Shown piece after piece: positions 18,664-28,180 of a stretch of DNA of 64,000 bases (positions within the stretch are counted from its first letter, which is position 1; every line of letters starts with the position of its first letter). The stretch spans positions 52,765 to 116,764 of the forward strand of contig NZ_FNNR01000014.1 of NCBI RefSeq assembly GCF_900106835.1, in the 5' to 3' direction. The translations under genes were made by a program, and so were the position numbers. The DNA is from Arthrobacter sp. cf158 (GTDB lineage Bacteria; Actinomycetota; Actinomycetes; Actinomycetales; Micrococcaceae). The notes beneath the pieces are model-generated. The model did not search any database and was not told the origin of the DNA. It was given only the letters and a program-made list of their open reading frames with translations.

Positions 18664-19833
18664 ATGAAGCGCTTACTGGCCTACCCCGCCGCCGTCCCGG
18701 CAGCTTGTGCGCAATCAGCCAAGCCGTCGTCGGATCAGGCGGAATTGTCCCGCCTCCCGGATCGCCGGACAACGAAGTCCCTGACCCGTCGGGTCGCCCC
18801 CTTCGCTGCTGCAGTCATGGCAGCGACACTGCTATCTGCATGCAGCGCATCGGACCTCAACAGCGTGGGGTCACAAGGAACCAGCGCTGGGGGTCAGTGC
18901 GCGGCCACTGACATTGCAGGTGTAGAGGAGATGGCCAAGAAGGAGGGCAGTCTGGTCCTCTATACCGCGACACACGACGGGATCAACAAACCAGAGGTGG
19001 CAGCGTTTTCGGAAAAATACTCCGGGATAAACGTTCAGGTCACTCGCCTGGCCGGTGGTGACCTCGCAGCACGTTTCGCCAGCGAGCGAGCTGCTGGAGC
19101 AAACAGCGCCGACATCATCAAGAGCTCGGACAACCTCATGTTTGAAGAAAACAGTGAATGGTTCAGCCCAATCAACAACTCGGCTGTCCCGAATCTCTCA
19201 ACCCTGGACGACAGATGGAAGGAGCCGGTGTACTTCTCAACTTTCGCCGGCCCTTTTGTTGTTACAAGTAACAGCAAAGCACTCACCGGCAAAGCTCCCT
19301 CCACGTGGAAAGATCTCGCAGCTCCCGAATATGCAGGCAAGGGTGGCCTGGCTGACCCACGGCCGTCGCCTGCTTTTCTCGCAACTTACGAAGAGCTGAG
19401 GGAATTGTACGGAGACGATTACTTGAGAACTCTCGGATCAAGTGGTTACGACTTCTGGGAGAGTTCCTCGGCGGCTGTTCAGGACCTTGCCGCCGGTGTG
19501 GAGCCGTTCATCGGGCCGAACCAGGAATCGCATTCTTCAACGCTCCGCAAACAAGGCGCCCCGCTCCAGGTCAACGCAATATCGCCTTCAATTGGGATTC
19601 TCCACTCGGTTGCGGTGAGTTCAGCAGCGCAACATCCGTGCGCGGCAGCCCTCTATGCCAACTTCCTGCTCTCCCACGAAGGACAAACGGCATCCTGCCA
19701 GGGCGAGTACCAGTCCTTGATCTACGGCGACATCCCCAACTGCCGCCAGGTTGACCCCGAAATGATTGTCATCGATATAGCGAAGGGCCAGAAGAACAAG
19801 GACCAAATCCTCAGCCTCCTCGGCCTGAAGTGA
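18664..19833 (+). CDS. Ferric-type (family 1) ABC solute-binding lipoprotein
   Basis: 389 residues from ATG 18664 with TAGGAG RBS at proper spacing. A long basic N-terminal region (about 40 residues) precedes the hydrophobic segment and lipobox LLSAC (Cys about 60), an unusually late cleavage site; a later start is conceivable. The mature part has the AfuA/FbpA-like layout: EGSLVLYTATHDGINKPEVAAFSEKY, then FASERAAGANSADIIKSSD and the late hinge IGILHSVAVSSAAQHPCAAALYANFLLS. Members bind iron, phosphonates, thiamine or small organic acids; with catabolic genes on both sides an organic substrate is more likely than iron (inference). Confidence 0.86.
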   Translation: MKRLLAYPAAVPAACAQSAKPSSDQAELSRLPDRRTTKSLTRRVAPFAAAVMAATLLSACSASDLNSVGSQGTSAGGQCAATDIAGVEEMAKKEGSLVLYTATHDGINKPEVAAFSEKYSGINVQVTRLAGGDLAARFASERAAGANSADIIKSSDNLMFEENSEWFSPINNSAVPNLSTLDDRWKEPVYFSTFAGPFVVTSNSKALTGKAPSTWKDLAAPEYAGKGGLADPRPSPAFLATYEELRELYGDDYLRTLGSSGYDFWESSSAAVQDLAAGVEPFIGPNQESHSSTLRKQGAPLQVNAISPSIGILHSVAVSSAAQHPCAAALYANFLLSHEGQTASCQGEYQSLIYGDIPNCRQVDPEMIVIDIAKGQKNKDQILSLLGLK

Positions 19834-19893
19834 CCCCAATTCCTAAAGGCGCCCCTGTTTGACAGCCGCCGAGAGCATCAGATTGGTATAGAC

Positions 19894-21117
19894 ATGATTG
19901 TAAAAACTCGCAGCTTACCCAAATCCGCCACGCAAGCGAGGGACACGGCAGCCACGCTGGATAAGTCAGCATCGGCACCCAACGGTAAAGACCTTCGGCT
20001 TGAGATCACCGCGTTGAAAAAAGACTTCGTCCGCTCCGGGGGGATGCGCGTTCCAGCCGTCGATGACGTCACACTTGAAGTGCATTCCGGCGAGATCGTA
20101 GTGCTTCTCGGGCCCAGCGGCTGCGGTAAATCAACGCTGCTGCGCTGCATCGCCGGCTTGGAAACACCAGATACCGGCACCATCCGCATCTCTGGCGAGA
20201 CAGTATTTGCCGGCTCCTCAGGGCTGGTGGTTCCCCCGGAACGCCGCGACATCAACATGATGTTCCAGTCCTACGCGTTGTGGCCACACATGACCCTGGA
20301 GGACAACGTGTCATATCCCCTCCGGGTTGCGGGCGTCAAAGCCGCCTCTGCCCGCAAACGCGCAGAGGAGTACTTGGACCTGGTAGGCCTTGCGGGGCTC
20401 GGCCGACAGCACCCATCGAACATCAGCGGCGGTCAGCAACAGCGCGCTGCCTTGGCCCGAACCCTTATATCCGAACCGGCAGTTGTGCTGTTCGATGAAC
20501 CTCTGTCCAATGTTGATGCCAAGGTCCGAATCCAGTTGCGGAGCGAGTTGGCACGTATCCACCGCGAGCTCGGCTTTGCGGCCGTCTATGTAACGCACGA
20601 CCAGGTTGAAGCCATGGGAGTAGGAACGTCCATCGCGGTGATGCGCGGCGGTAAGATCGCCCAACTTGATCAGCCAGTGGAGTTGTACGAGTACCCAACC
20701 AGCCGTTACTCCGCTGAGTTTGTCGGAGACGCCAATATCTTTGAAGGTCGCATTGTGGACGTCACCGGGGAGGTATCTATTCTCTCCACTCCTGTGGGAA
20801 ACCTTCGGGCAAAGGGACTACGCCACCCTCGGCTGTCCGCCGCTAAAACAGACCATGAAAGCGTGATCATCATGGTTCGACCCGAGTACTGCACCTTGGC
20901 CGCCCCTGGTGATCATTCAGATCCGGCATCGAACCGAATCCAAGCGGTGGTTGAGAGCGTTCTCTACGGAGGATCCCGCACTGAGTACACCTGCCGGGCA
21001 GGGGATCAGGTCATCACAGCTTGGGCATCTGAGCACGTGCTGAGGTTCCAAGCAGGTGACCACGTCACGGTCGGCATCAGCGAGGACTCGCTCCGTATCG
21101 TAGATGTGGAGCGCTGA
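19894..21117 (+). CDS. ABC transporter ATPase, PotA/FbpC type
   Basis: 407 residues. Walker A GPSGCGKST (about 71-79), Q-loop MMFQSYALWPHM, signature NISGGQQQRAALARTL, Walker B VVLFDEPLSNVDAK and switch His in YVTHDQVEAM are all intact. The C-terminal part is a TOBE-like regulatory domain typical of importers of spermidine, iron or 2-aminoethylphosphonate. An N-terminal extension of about 35 residues precedes the core. The next gene starts two bases after its stop, so the ATPase and fused permease are coupled. Confidence 0.93.
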   Translation: MIVKTRSLPKSATQARDTAATLDKSASAPNGKDLRLEITALKKDFVRSGGMRVPAVDDVTLEVHSGEIVVLLGPSGCGKSTLLRCIAGLETPDTGTIRISGETVFAGSSGLVVPPERRDINMMFQSYALWPHMTLEDNVSYPLRVAGVKAASARKRAEEYLDLVGLAGLGRQHPSNISGGQQQRAALARTLISEPAVVLFDEPLSNVDAKVRIQLRSELARIHRELGFAAVYVTHDQVEAMGVGTSIAVMRGGKIAQLDQPVELYEYPTSRYSAEFVGDANIFEGRIVDVTGEVSILSTPVGNLRAKGLRHPRLSAAKTDHESVIIMVRPEYCTLAAPGDHSDPASNRIQAVVESVLYGGSRTEYTCRAGDQVITAWASEHVLRFQAGDHVTVGISEDSLRIVDVER

Positions 21118-21118
21118 C

Positions 21119-22876
21119 ATGGCTGTTATCGATCTCTCCCGACCAAGCACGGATGAGGCTGGATCGGCGCGCCGGCAAAAGCTGCCGAAGCCCTTTACTA
21201 TTCTCATCGGGGTAGTCGCTCTTGTAATTTTGTTCCTGACAATATTTCCGTTGCTCAAGATTCTGGGCTTCTCCACGACCCTCGTCACTGATGGATCGCT
21301 GCAGGAAATCGTTTCGGCACCCTGGTTCTGGCCCATGATCCGGGACACGACGATCGTGGTGGGCGCCCACGCAGTCATTACCGTTGCGATAGCGGCGGGC
21401 CTCGCGTGGATCAATGAGCGGACCAATGCTCGTATGGGCGTTCTCAGCGACATTTTGCCGCTTGTACCACTTTTCCTCCCGGCAGTGGCAATGGCGATCG
21501 GTTGGTCAGTGCTTGCGGCCCCGGACGTTGGATTCTTGAACGGAGCGCTCAGCAGCGTGCTCGCCCCGCTCGGCATTGACTGGCAACTCAACATCTACAG
21601 CTATGCAGGCGTGATCTTCGTTTATGTCCTTCACTCCGTGCCGTATGCCTACCTGCCCATTGCTGCAGCATTCCGAAATGCCGATTCCAGCCTGGAGGAG
21701 GCGGCACGCGTTTCGGGGGCCAGCAACTGGACTGTCCTGAGGACGATATCTATCCCCGCTATCATCCCGGCCGTGGTTTCAGCCTTCGTCCTAGTAACGA
21801 TTGTGGGATTCTCCGTCTACTCCGTTCCGGTTGTCCTTGGCAACAAGGCGGGTCTGCAGATTCTGCAGGTACAGATCGTGAATTCCATTCAGGGGAGCTA
21901 TCCGGCGCGATACGACCACGCAATCGCCATCAGCACGCTCCTGCTCGTGACATTGGCCCTGTTCTGGTTCGTGCAGAACCGGATCACACGGAAAGGCCAC
22001 TTCGCCAAGATCGGCGGCAAGACCGGCAAAGCGCTGAGGGTCGAACTCGGACGCAGCCGCTGGGTGTTCCGCAGTCTGCTCGGGCTATATCTCCTCCTGT
22101 CGGCCGTACTGCCAGTGGCAGCTCTCATTGTCGTGAGTTTTCAGGCATTCTGGCAACCGAACCTGGTCACGTCCATATGGACTCTGGATCACTTCAAGTC
22201 CGTGCTCCTGGACAATCCAATAGCCGGTGCGGCAATCCGGAACTCCTTGGGACTCGGACTGATTGTGGGTGCCATCACGGTGGTTTTGGCGGCACTTGTG
22301 GTTGTGTACGCGCAGATTTCGAAGGGTCGCCTTGGCAAGTACGCAAACTGGACCGGCAAAGTGGTGCCCGCCGCAATCCCGAATTCAGTGCTTGCAGTCG
22401 GTTTCATTTTGGCGCTCTCCGGTCCACCCTTCTCTCTAGGCGGGACTCTGCTGATCGTGGCTCTGGCCTACTTCATCGCTTTCCTGCCATACGCATCAAT
22501 CGCCATTGAATCCTCCGCAGCCCAGATTGGCGGGGAACTTCGGGAAGCGTCGGCTCTTTCCGGAGCAGGTCCAGGCAGAACCTTCCGCAGCGTGATCCTG
22601 CCTCTCCTGCGCCCCGGACTTTTCGCGGCATGGGCTCTGGTCTTCGTCCGGGGAACCGGCGAACTGGAGATGGCCGTCCTTCTCGGCAGCGGAAACTCTC
22701 CGCTCATGGGGTTCTTGCTGCTGGACGTCTTCCAGCAGGGTAGCTACAACCAGATGGCCGCCCTGGCACTCACCATGACGTGCCTAACGATGCCGGTGGT
22801 GTTCATCATGATGCTTCTGGGTAAGCCTCGTTGGAAGCGATCATTCAGTGCCTCCAGGAAGAGTAAAGCTTCCTGA
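21119..22876 (+). CDS. Fused ABC permease (FbpB-type, two transmembrane domains)
   Basis: 585 residues from ATG 21119. About twelve membrane segments in two homologous halves, each with an EAA loop: SSLEEAARVSGASNWTVLRTISIP in the first half and GELREASALSGAGPGRTFRSVILP in the second. A duplicated permease on a single chain is the hallmark of ferric-type importers, so one gene product plus the upstream ATPase and lipoprotein make a complete system. The operon is followed after 153 bases by the CoA-transferase gene. Confidence 0.93.
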   Translation: MAVIDLSRPSTDEAGSARRQKLPKPFTILIGVVALVILFLTIFPLLKILGFSTTLVTDGSLQEIVSAPWFWPMIRDTTIVVGAHAVITVAIAAGLAWINERTNARMGVLSDILPLVPLFLPAVAMAIGWSVLAAPDVGFLNGALSSVLAPLGIDWQLNIYSYAGVIFVYVLHSVPYAYLPIAAAFRNADSSLEEAARVSGASNWTVLRTISIPAIIPAVVSAFVLVTIVGFSVYSVPVVLGNKAGLQILQVQIVNSIQGSYPARYDHAIAISTLLLVTLALFWFVQNRITRKGHFAKIGGKTGKALRVELGRSRWVFRSLLGLYLLLSAVLPVAALIVVSFQAFWQPNLVTSIWTLDHFKSVLLDNPIAGAAIRNSLGLGLIVGAITVVLAALVVVYAQISKGRLGKYANWTGKVVPAAIPNSVLAVGFILALSGPPFSLGGTLLIVALAYFIAFLPYASIAIESSAAQIGGELREASALSGAGPGRTFRSVILPLLRPGLFAAWALVFVRGTGELEMAVLLGSGNSPLMGFLLLDVFQQGSYNQMAALALTMTCLTMPVVFIMMLLGKPRWKRSFSASRKSKAS

Positions 22877-23029
22877 TCAAGCCCCTGACACGGCCGTGGT
22901 ATCGCCCTTTCGACGCCTGGCATCCGACCATCACCAATGACTTCAACCACGAGTGCCGCCCCCTGAGCCGGCCGCTGGTGCATCAACCATGGGTAGAGAA
23001 CGCCCACTTAGCCCCACCGGAGGAACCCA

Positions 23030-24223
23030 ATGTCACAGAAGCCCCCTCTTGACGGACTGCGCGTCATCGAAATTGGAAGCATTTACGCGGGACCGTATTG
23101 CTGCCAGCTGCTCGGCGACATGGGTGCCGAGGTGATCAAGATCGAGCGCCCAGGGCTGCCTGACCCCTTGCGCACCTGGGCCCACACGGACGACCGCGGC
23201 GTCAGCTATCACTGGTCCGTTGTCTCAAGAAACAAGCATTGCGTAACACTCGACGTAAAGACTGCTGAAGGCCGGGAGATCTTCCTTGACCTGATAGCAA
23301 AGGCTGACATTCTGGTGGAAAACTTCCGACCAGGAACGATGGAGAAATGGCAGCTGGGCCCCTCCGATCTGGAGAAGATCAACCCGCGCCTCATCTACGC
23401 ACGGGTGTCGGGATATGGGCAAACGGGCCCCTACGCTGCCCGCCCCGGCTTTGGCCTCATCGGTGAAGCGATGAGTGGGCTCCGCTCGATTACGGGAGAG
23501 CCCGGGAGGGCACCGATCCGAGCCGGTGTCAGCATCGCAGACGCCGTAGCGGGCATGTTCACAGCATACGGTGTGCTCGCTTGCATCCACGAGCTCAAGA
23601 GCAGCGGAAAAGGACAGGTGGTGGACACTGCCCTCTATGAATCGTTGTATGCCCTGATGAAGGACTTCACTGCGATGTGGGAAGCAGATGGGATCGTCAA
23701 GCCACCTGTAGGGACACGCATCCCCCGCGTCGTGCCCACCGGAATCTATACGACAGCCGAGGATAGCTTCGTGGTCATCGGAGGTGGCACCACCGCTGTC
23801 TTCGCCCGCTTGGCTGCTGTCATGGGGCGGCCTGAGCTGGCGCAGAAATACTCCACACCCGGGCTTCGTGCGGACAATGAGGAGGAGATCGAGGCCGCTA
23901 TCGAAGCCTGGGTTGCTACTCAGTCCGCTACAGAGGTATTGGACATCCTTGAAGATGCCGGAGTTCCCGCTTCGAAAGTTTACGGCCCCCAAGACATCCT
24001 TGAGGATCCGCAGTACCAAGCCCGCGATATGTTGCTCCCCGTGGACTGGCCGGGGAAGGGGGTGCTTCATTTTCCGGGGGTGGTTCCGAAACTGTCCCGC
24101 ACGCCAGGCCGAGTGACGAGCACATTGCCTGAGATGGGCGAGTCCAACGAGTATGTGTTCACAGAGTTGCTGAGCAGAACCCCGGATCAACTCGTGGCCT
24201 ATGGAGAAAAGGGAGTCATCTGA
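23030..24223 (+). CDS. CaiB/BaiF (family III) CoA-transferase
   Basis: 397 residues, RBS GGAGGAA before the ATG. Family features: GLRVIEIGSIYAGPYCCQLLGDMGAEVIKIERPG at the N-terminus, NKHCVTLDVKTAEGREIF, VENFRPGTMEKWQLG, and the catalytic Asp171 in RAGVSIADAVAGMFTAYG. The enzyme moves CoA between carboxylic acids, so it would activate the acid imported by the preceding transporter. The gene overlaps the thiolase-like gene by TGATG. Confidence 0.93.
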   Translation: MSQKPPLDGLRVIEIGSIYAGPYCCQLLGDMGAEVIKIERPGLPDPLRTWAHTDDRGVSYHWSVVSRNKHCVTLDVKTAEGREIFLDLIAKADILVENFRPGTMEKWQLGPSDLEKINPRLIYARVSGYGQTGPYAARPGFGLIGEAMSGLRSITGEPGRAPIRAGVSIADAVAGMFTAYGVLACIHELKSSGKGQVVDTALYESLYALMKDFTAMWEADGIVKPPVGTRIPRVVPTGIYTTAEDSFVVIGGGTTAVFARLAAVMGRPELAQKYSTPGLRADNEEEIEAAIEAWVATQSATEVLDILEDAGVPASKVYGPQDILEDPQYQARDMLLPVDWPGKGVLHFPGVVPKLSRTPGRVTSTLPEMGESNEYVFTELLSRTPDQLVAYGEKGVI

Positions 24224-25350
24224 TGGCGTCCTCCTCTGTCATCTCCGGTGTAGGGGACAGCACCTATCAACTGAAGTCAGGCCGGACCGTGATATCTCAC
24301 ATGGGTGAAGCCGTGGCCAGGGCCCTCCAAGACGCCCAGCTTGCCCACAAGGAAATCGACGGACTGATTGTCTCAGGAGGGCTGGACTATGACCTCGTGG
24401 CAACTAACCTCGGGTTGGAGACTCGGACCACATTTCAGACCTGGAACCACGGACGCTTCACGGGACCAGTCCTGCAGATGGCAGACGCGGCCGTCCGTAC
24501 GGGCCAGGCATCAAACATCCTGTGTCTGCATGGACGTTCGGGTACCCGGGCCTTCGGCGGCCCAGCCGAGCGTGAAACCCTCCGTGAAGGCGGGGGCCCG
24601 CACGGTGAGGTGAGCCACTACGGCCTTACCGCCCCTGGCTCGGGTGCGGCCATGGCATGGCGGCGATACACAGAGTTATACGATGCAGATCCGGATTCTT
24701 TGGCCGCGGTCGCCGTGTCTCAGCGCGCCAACGCGCAGCGAAATCCCAACGCGGTGTTGCGCGATGTGCCGCTCGACGAAGCCACTTACATCGCCAGTCC
24801 TTGGATTATTGAGCCTCTGCGCCGGCCTGACTTTGCCTTGCCGAATGATGGTGCTGTGGCGGTTATCGTCAGCAGGGACAGCGGCCAAGGAGTTCGCCTT
24901 GTGGAGACGCAGGGGATGCGTGCAGGTCGAAGCGAAGTCCCGTTTGGCTACCCTGGATTGGGCATCGGCTACCAGGATTCGGATGCTGTTCGCGAGTCTT
25001 CACAACCCGTTTACCAGAAGACCGGACTCTCCCCGCAGAGTATCGATGTTGTCTCGATCTATGACAGCTTTGCGCCGCAAGTAGTGTTCGACCTGGAACG
25101 CTTCGGCTTTTGCGATCCTGGCATGGGCTGGAAATGGATCGCAGATGGAAGAACGAGATTCGACGGCCCCAATCCCGTGAACACTTCCGGAGGACATATC
25201 GCAGAGTCCGGCCAAGGGGGCTGGAACCATGTTGTAGAGCTGAGCCGCCAACTACGCGGCCAATGCGGCGCTCGGCAAGTAGCGGGTGCTCGCCTGGGTC
25301 AGTACATCGGCCCCATGGGGTCATCAATCATTCTGGAGGCCACTTCGTGA
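24223..25350 (+). CDS. Thiolase-like (lipid-transfer/Ltp2-type) protein
   Basis: 375 residues. Thiolase fold of the lipid-transfer type: ISGVGDSTYQLKSGRTV, a DGLIVSGG motif, and a C-terminal block with VSIYDSFAPQVVFDLERFGFCDPG followed by PVNTSGGHIAESGQGGWNHVVE. The usual thiolase nucleophilic Cys context is not evident around residue 90-100 (VRTGQASNILCLHGRSG has one Cys in an atypical setting). Together with the DUF35 protein that follows (GTGA overlap) this resembles the Ltp2-DUF35 retro-aldolase pair of steroid side-chain degradation. A retro-aldol C-C cleavage of a hydroxyacyl-CoA is therefore a good guess (inference), with ordinary thiolysis as alternative. Confidence 0.85.
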   Translation: MASSSVISGVGDSTYQLKSGRTVISHMGEAVARALQDAQLAHKEIDGLIVSGGLDYDLVATNLGLETRTTFQTWNHGRFTGPVLQMADAAVRTGQASNILCLHGRSGTRAFGGPAERETLREGGGPHGEVSHYGLTAPGSGAAMAWRRYTELYDADPDSLAAVAVSQRANAQRNPNAVLRDVPLDEATYIASPWIIEPLRRPDFALPNDGAVAVIVSRDSGQGVRLVETQGMRAGRSEVPFGYPGLGIGYQDSDAVRESSQPVYQKTGLSPQSIDVVSIYDSFAPQVVFDLERFGFCDPGMGWKWIADGRTRFDGPNPVNTSGGHIAESGQGGWNHVVELSRQLRGQCGARQVAGARLGQYIGPMGSSIILEATS

Positions 25351-25790
25351 ATACGTATCCCTCGGTTCCCCCGGCCTTGCTGCCAGGCCGCACACTCGAC
25401 AATGAAGGATTCTGGGAGAACGCTCGCCGGCACCAGTTGGTCATTCCTGAGTGCCGGCAGTGTGACCATGTCTATTACCCAATATCGCCGCGTTGTCCGA
25501 ATTGCTTTTCTGAGGACGTTGGTTGGCAGCGGGCTCCAACAACAGGCATCGTCAGCAGTTGGGTCCGCTACCATAAACGCTATTACCCGTGGATTGAGCC
25601 GCCCTACATAGTGGCCCTCGTGGAATTATTGCCTACCGTCCGGATGACCACACTGCTTTGGCCGCCGCCGTCCGGGCAACCGGCGGTTGGAAGTCGGGTT
25701 TCGCTTGGGTTTGTTGACCTCTCCGAAGAGGTGACTTTGCCAGTCTTTGCCCTGGATGAATCACCCGAGCAACGGAAGAAACCCGTTTAG
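25347..25790 (+). CDS. DUF35 OB-fold/zinc-ribbon partner protein
   Basis: 147 residues starting with GTG 25347, overlapping the stop of the thiolase-like gene and preceded by TGGAGG. The N-terminal rubredoxin-like zinc ribbon has two CxxC pairs in CRQCDHVYYPISPRCPNC (about residues 30-47), followed by the OB-fold (GIVSSWVRYHKRYYPWIEPPYIVALVEL). Such proteins form complexes with thiolase-like subunits and help bind acyl-CoA. Longer frames starting upstream would overlap the thiolase gene entirely and are rejected. Confidence 0.9.
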   Translation: MNTYPSVPPALLPGRTLDNEGFWENARRHQLVIPECRQCDHVYYPISPRCPNCFSEDVGWQRAPTTGIVSSWVRYHKRYYPWIEPPYIVALVELLPTVRMTTLLWPPPSGQPAVGSRVSLGFVDLSEEVTLPVFALDESPEQRKKPV

Positions 25791-25929
25791 AGTCGGTCGA
25801 AAGGATGCCAAGCCGGGTCTTGCGCCTTGTGGCATGGCATCCGCGATCCAGCATTGCCAAGCGATCAGCCACGATTCCATCGGCGGGGAGAACTGGTCGG
25901 CATTCGCCCGGGCTATCGGTCGATCCGCG

Positions 25930-25964
25930 AAAGGGCGGCACCTCCAACGAAGGTGCCACCCTTT
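25930..25964. terminator. Hairpin terminator between convergent genes
   Basis: AAAGGGCGGCACCT (25930-25943) pairs with AGGTGCCACCCTTT (25951-25964) over 14 bases with one mismatch and a 7-base loop. The A and T ends give a U-run in either direction, so it can serve the DUF35 operon and the convergent LysR gene. The remaining sequence between 25791 and 26053 shows no gene. Confidence 0.75.
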
Positions 25965-26053
25965 CAGTTATGCGGCACCGTGTTATGACCAGACGTGCGC
26001 TGCAGGGTTACCCACTTAGGCTTCCTCCAGCAACCACTGCCCCTGAGAGGTCG

Positions 26054-26956
26054 CTACGTCTGGGCGAAGATCTTCGCAACCTCGTCCCGGAGGATAGCCG
26101 AAACGGCCGTCGCCGCAATCGAAGGTGTCCCTTTTCCAGGCCAAGCCATGACTACTTCACGGTGCAGGGTCGGATGGATGATTCGAGCCTGTTCGAGGAC
26201 ACCGGCCGCTACTTCTGATCGTACGGCGGAAATCGGCAGCACCGTGATTCCGAGGCCCTGCGCAGCTATTTCCAGGAGGATGCGGAATGAGTCGGCTTCG
26301 ATGACCACATTCATGGGCGCGTTGGCACGCTCTGCTGCATCGGCAATGATACGCCGCACCCCATGAGAGGCACTCGGAAGGGCAAGTGGTTCGCTCAAGA
26401 GCGCCGTCAGTTCCACTTCTGCCAGGTTGGCAAGACGCCCGCCCTTATCGGCAATCGCTACAAGTTCCTCATTCCCAAATGACTCTGTGGGCATTTGCAG
26501 CGAATCTCCCGGCCCATAGAGAACCGCGAGATCGAGTTGCCCACGATGCAACCAGTCAACCAAGTGGCCTGTGTAGCTCTCTGACATCACCAAGGACACC
26601 CCTGGAAATTCAGCGAGAACCCGCCGGGCAACTGTGCCGGCAACTTGGGCGCTCACGGTCGGCACAAGTCCAACGTGAACATGACCGGTCGGCGCACCGG
26701 TGAACGATCGGAGATCATCACGCAGGCGGTCGACATCCCGCTGGAGCTCTGTAGTTCTCTCGAAGAGTAGTTCACCCGCAGGCGTTAGGCGCATGCCGCG
26801 CCCGTCCCGGAAGAACAAGGCATTCCGGAGCTCCGCTTCCAACACCTTAATCTGACGGCTGAGGGCCGGTTGGGCGATATGAAGGCGATCCGAAGCCTTA
26901 GTGACACTCCCCAGCTCCGCCACTGCGCGAAACGTTTGCAATTCCTTGAGATCCAT
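26054..26956 (-). CDS. LysR-family transcriptional regulator
   Basis: 300 residues. Helix-turn-helix at LQTFRAVAELGSVTKASDRLHIAQPALSRQIKVLEAEL (about 6-43); effector domain from GHVHVGLVPTVSAQVAGTVARRVL. The DRLHIAQPALSRQI sequence and the RGMRLTPAGE segment are close to those of the NAC/CbbR-like group. Divergent from the polar amino-acid-type ABC operon at 27275, so it is the likely regulator of that importer. Start ATG 26956. Confidence 0.93.
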   Translation of the reverse strand: MDLKELQTFRAVAELGSVTKASDRLHIAQPALSRQIKVLEAELRNALFFRDGRGMRLTPAGELLFERTTELQRDVDRLRDDLRSFTGAPTGHVHVGLVPTVSAQVAGTVARRVLAEFPGVSLVMSESYTGHLVDWLHRGQLDLAVLYGPGDSLQMPTESFGNEELVAIADKGGRLANLAEVELTALLSEPLALPSASHGVRRIIADAAERANAPMNVVIEADSFRILLEIAAQGLGITVLPISAVRSEVAAGVLEQARIIHPTLHREVVMAWPGKGTPSIAATAVSAILRDEVAKIFAQT

Positions 26957-27274
26957 TGGCGATCACCACCTCCGATAAAGCGTACGACGTGTTCTTGTCA
27001 TCGTCTGACTGTGATGACAGACCGGGCTCCGTCAACTCTCCGCCGCCCCTGTGATGCAGGCGGTATTCCGAGGCAGCATATCTGAATGATGCGACCGGCA
27101 TGCCAAATCTCTGGTGACTCGGATCACTCGATGTCTAGGCTCTAGTTACCGCCAAACCAACGAGTGACGCGATCTGCCGTCAGCGATGTGGGCAGCAAGG
27201 GAGCTGCCCTCGTTGAGTTCAGATCATAGTCACTGTCGTCCCCTCCATCGATGACTTCGTAGCAAGGAAGTAGC
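26957..27274. promoter_or_regulatory. Divergent LysR/ABC intergenic region with inverted repeat
   Basis: 318 bases without a gene. TGTCATC (26996-27002) and GATGACA (27013-27019) form an inverted repeat with a 10-base spacer, a fair LysR-type site close to the LysR start. Nearer the ABC genes a GTGAC-TCG-GATCAC imperfect dyad and a TAGGCT element are seen around 27113-27143, but no convincing -35. The downstream gene uses TTG 27275 after AAGGAAG. Confidence 0.5.
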
Positions 27275-28066
27275 TTGAACAGTTCCTACGCCCCGCCCGT
27301 TCACCAGTCCGCGCAAATCCGCCCAACGGACGGCCCTATGGTCTCGCTGAAAGGGGTAAACAAGCATTTCGGACCACTCCATGTCTTGAAGGATGTGGAC
27401 TTGGAGGTGGACGAAGGACAGGTGGTGGTCCTCATTGGCCCCTCAGGTTCAGGTAAGTCAACGCTCTGCCGGACGGTTAATCGCCTCGAAGCAGTTTCCT
27501 CAGGCACAATCCGTGTCGACGGGCAGGTGTTGCCCCAGGAAGGTCGTGAACTGGCTGCCTTGCGTGCCCAAGTCGGTATGGTCTTCCAATCGTTCAACCT
27601 GTTTTCTCACATGACAGTGCTCGAAAACGTGACGCTTGGTCCAACCCGGCTGAAGAGAATCAGTAAAGCCGAAGCGGAGAATCAGGCATTGACCCTGCTG
27701 GAGCGAGTTGGGGTTGGGCAGCAGGCTCACAAACTGCCCGCCCAACTCTCCGGCGGACAACAGCAGCGTGTCGCCATCGCCAGGGCATTAGCAATGGACC
27801 CCAAGGTGATGCTTTTTGACGAACCAACCTCAGCTCTTGACCCGGAGATGATCAACGAGGTTCTCGAGGTGATGATCGAGCTTGCCAAAGAAGGCATGAC
27901 GATGATCGTGGTGACCCACGAAATGGGATTTGCCCGCAAGGCTGCCGACCGTGTGGTGTTCATGGCAGATGGCGAAATCATCGAGGACCAGACCCCCCAG
28001 GGCTTCTTCACCAATCCGACCAGTGAACGTGCCCGCGACTTCCTCTCGAAGCTGATCACTCACTGA
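27275..28066 (+). CDS. Polar amino-acid-type ABC ATPase (GluA/GlnQ type)
   Basis: 263 residues from TTG 27275 (RBS AAGGAAG four bases before); ATG 27338 is a possible alternative, but the RBS supports TTG. Walker A GPSGSGKST, Q-loop MVFQSFNLFSHM, signature LSGGQQQRVAIARAL, Walker B VMLFDEPTSALDPE, and switch His VVTHEMGFARKAADR are complete. The LFSHM and EMGFAR segments are typical of the PAO family ATPases. It leads a four-gene operon with binding protein and two permeases in the same order as GluABCD of corynebacteria. Confidence 0.94.
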   Translation: MNSSYAPPVHQSAQIRPTDGPMVSLKGVNKHFGPLHVLKDVDLEVDEGQVVVLIGPSGSGKSTLCRTVNRLEAVSSGTIRVDGQVLPQEGRELAALRAQVGMVFQSFNLFSHMTVLENVTLGPTRLKRISKAEAENQALTLLERVGVGQQAHKLPAQLSGGQQQRVAIARALAMDPKVMLFDEPTSALDPEMINEVLEVMIELAKEGMTMIVVTHEMGFARKAADRVVFMADGEIIEDQTPQGFFTNPTSERARDFLSKLITH

Positions 28067-28180
28067 CCACCTTCGACGCCGGCGCCGTTCAGCGCGCCCA
28101 AGTCCATCAATCCTGCTTTGGTGACCGCCGATGCGCTGCGGAAGCCAAGAGCTATGTCCCCATGAATAAGGAGCACAAAA

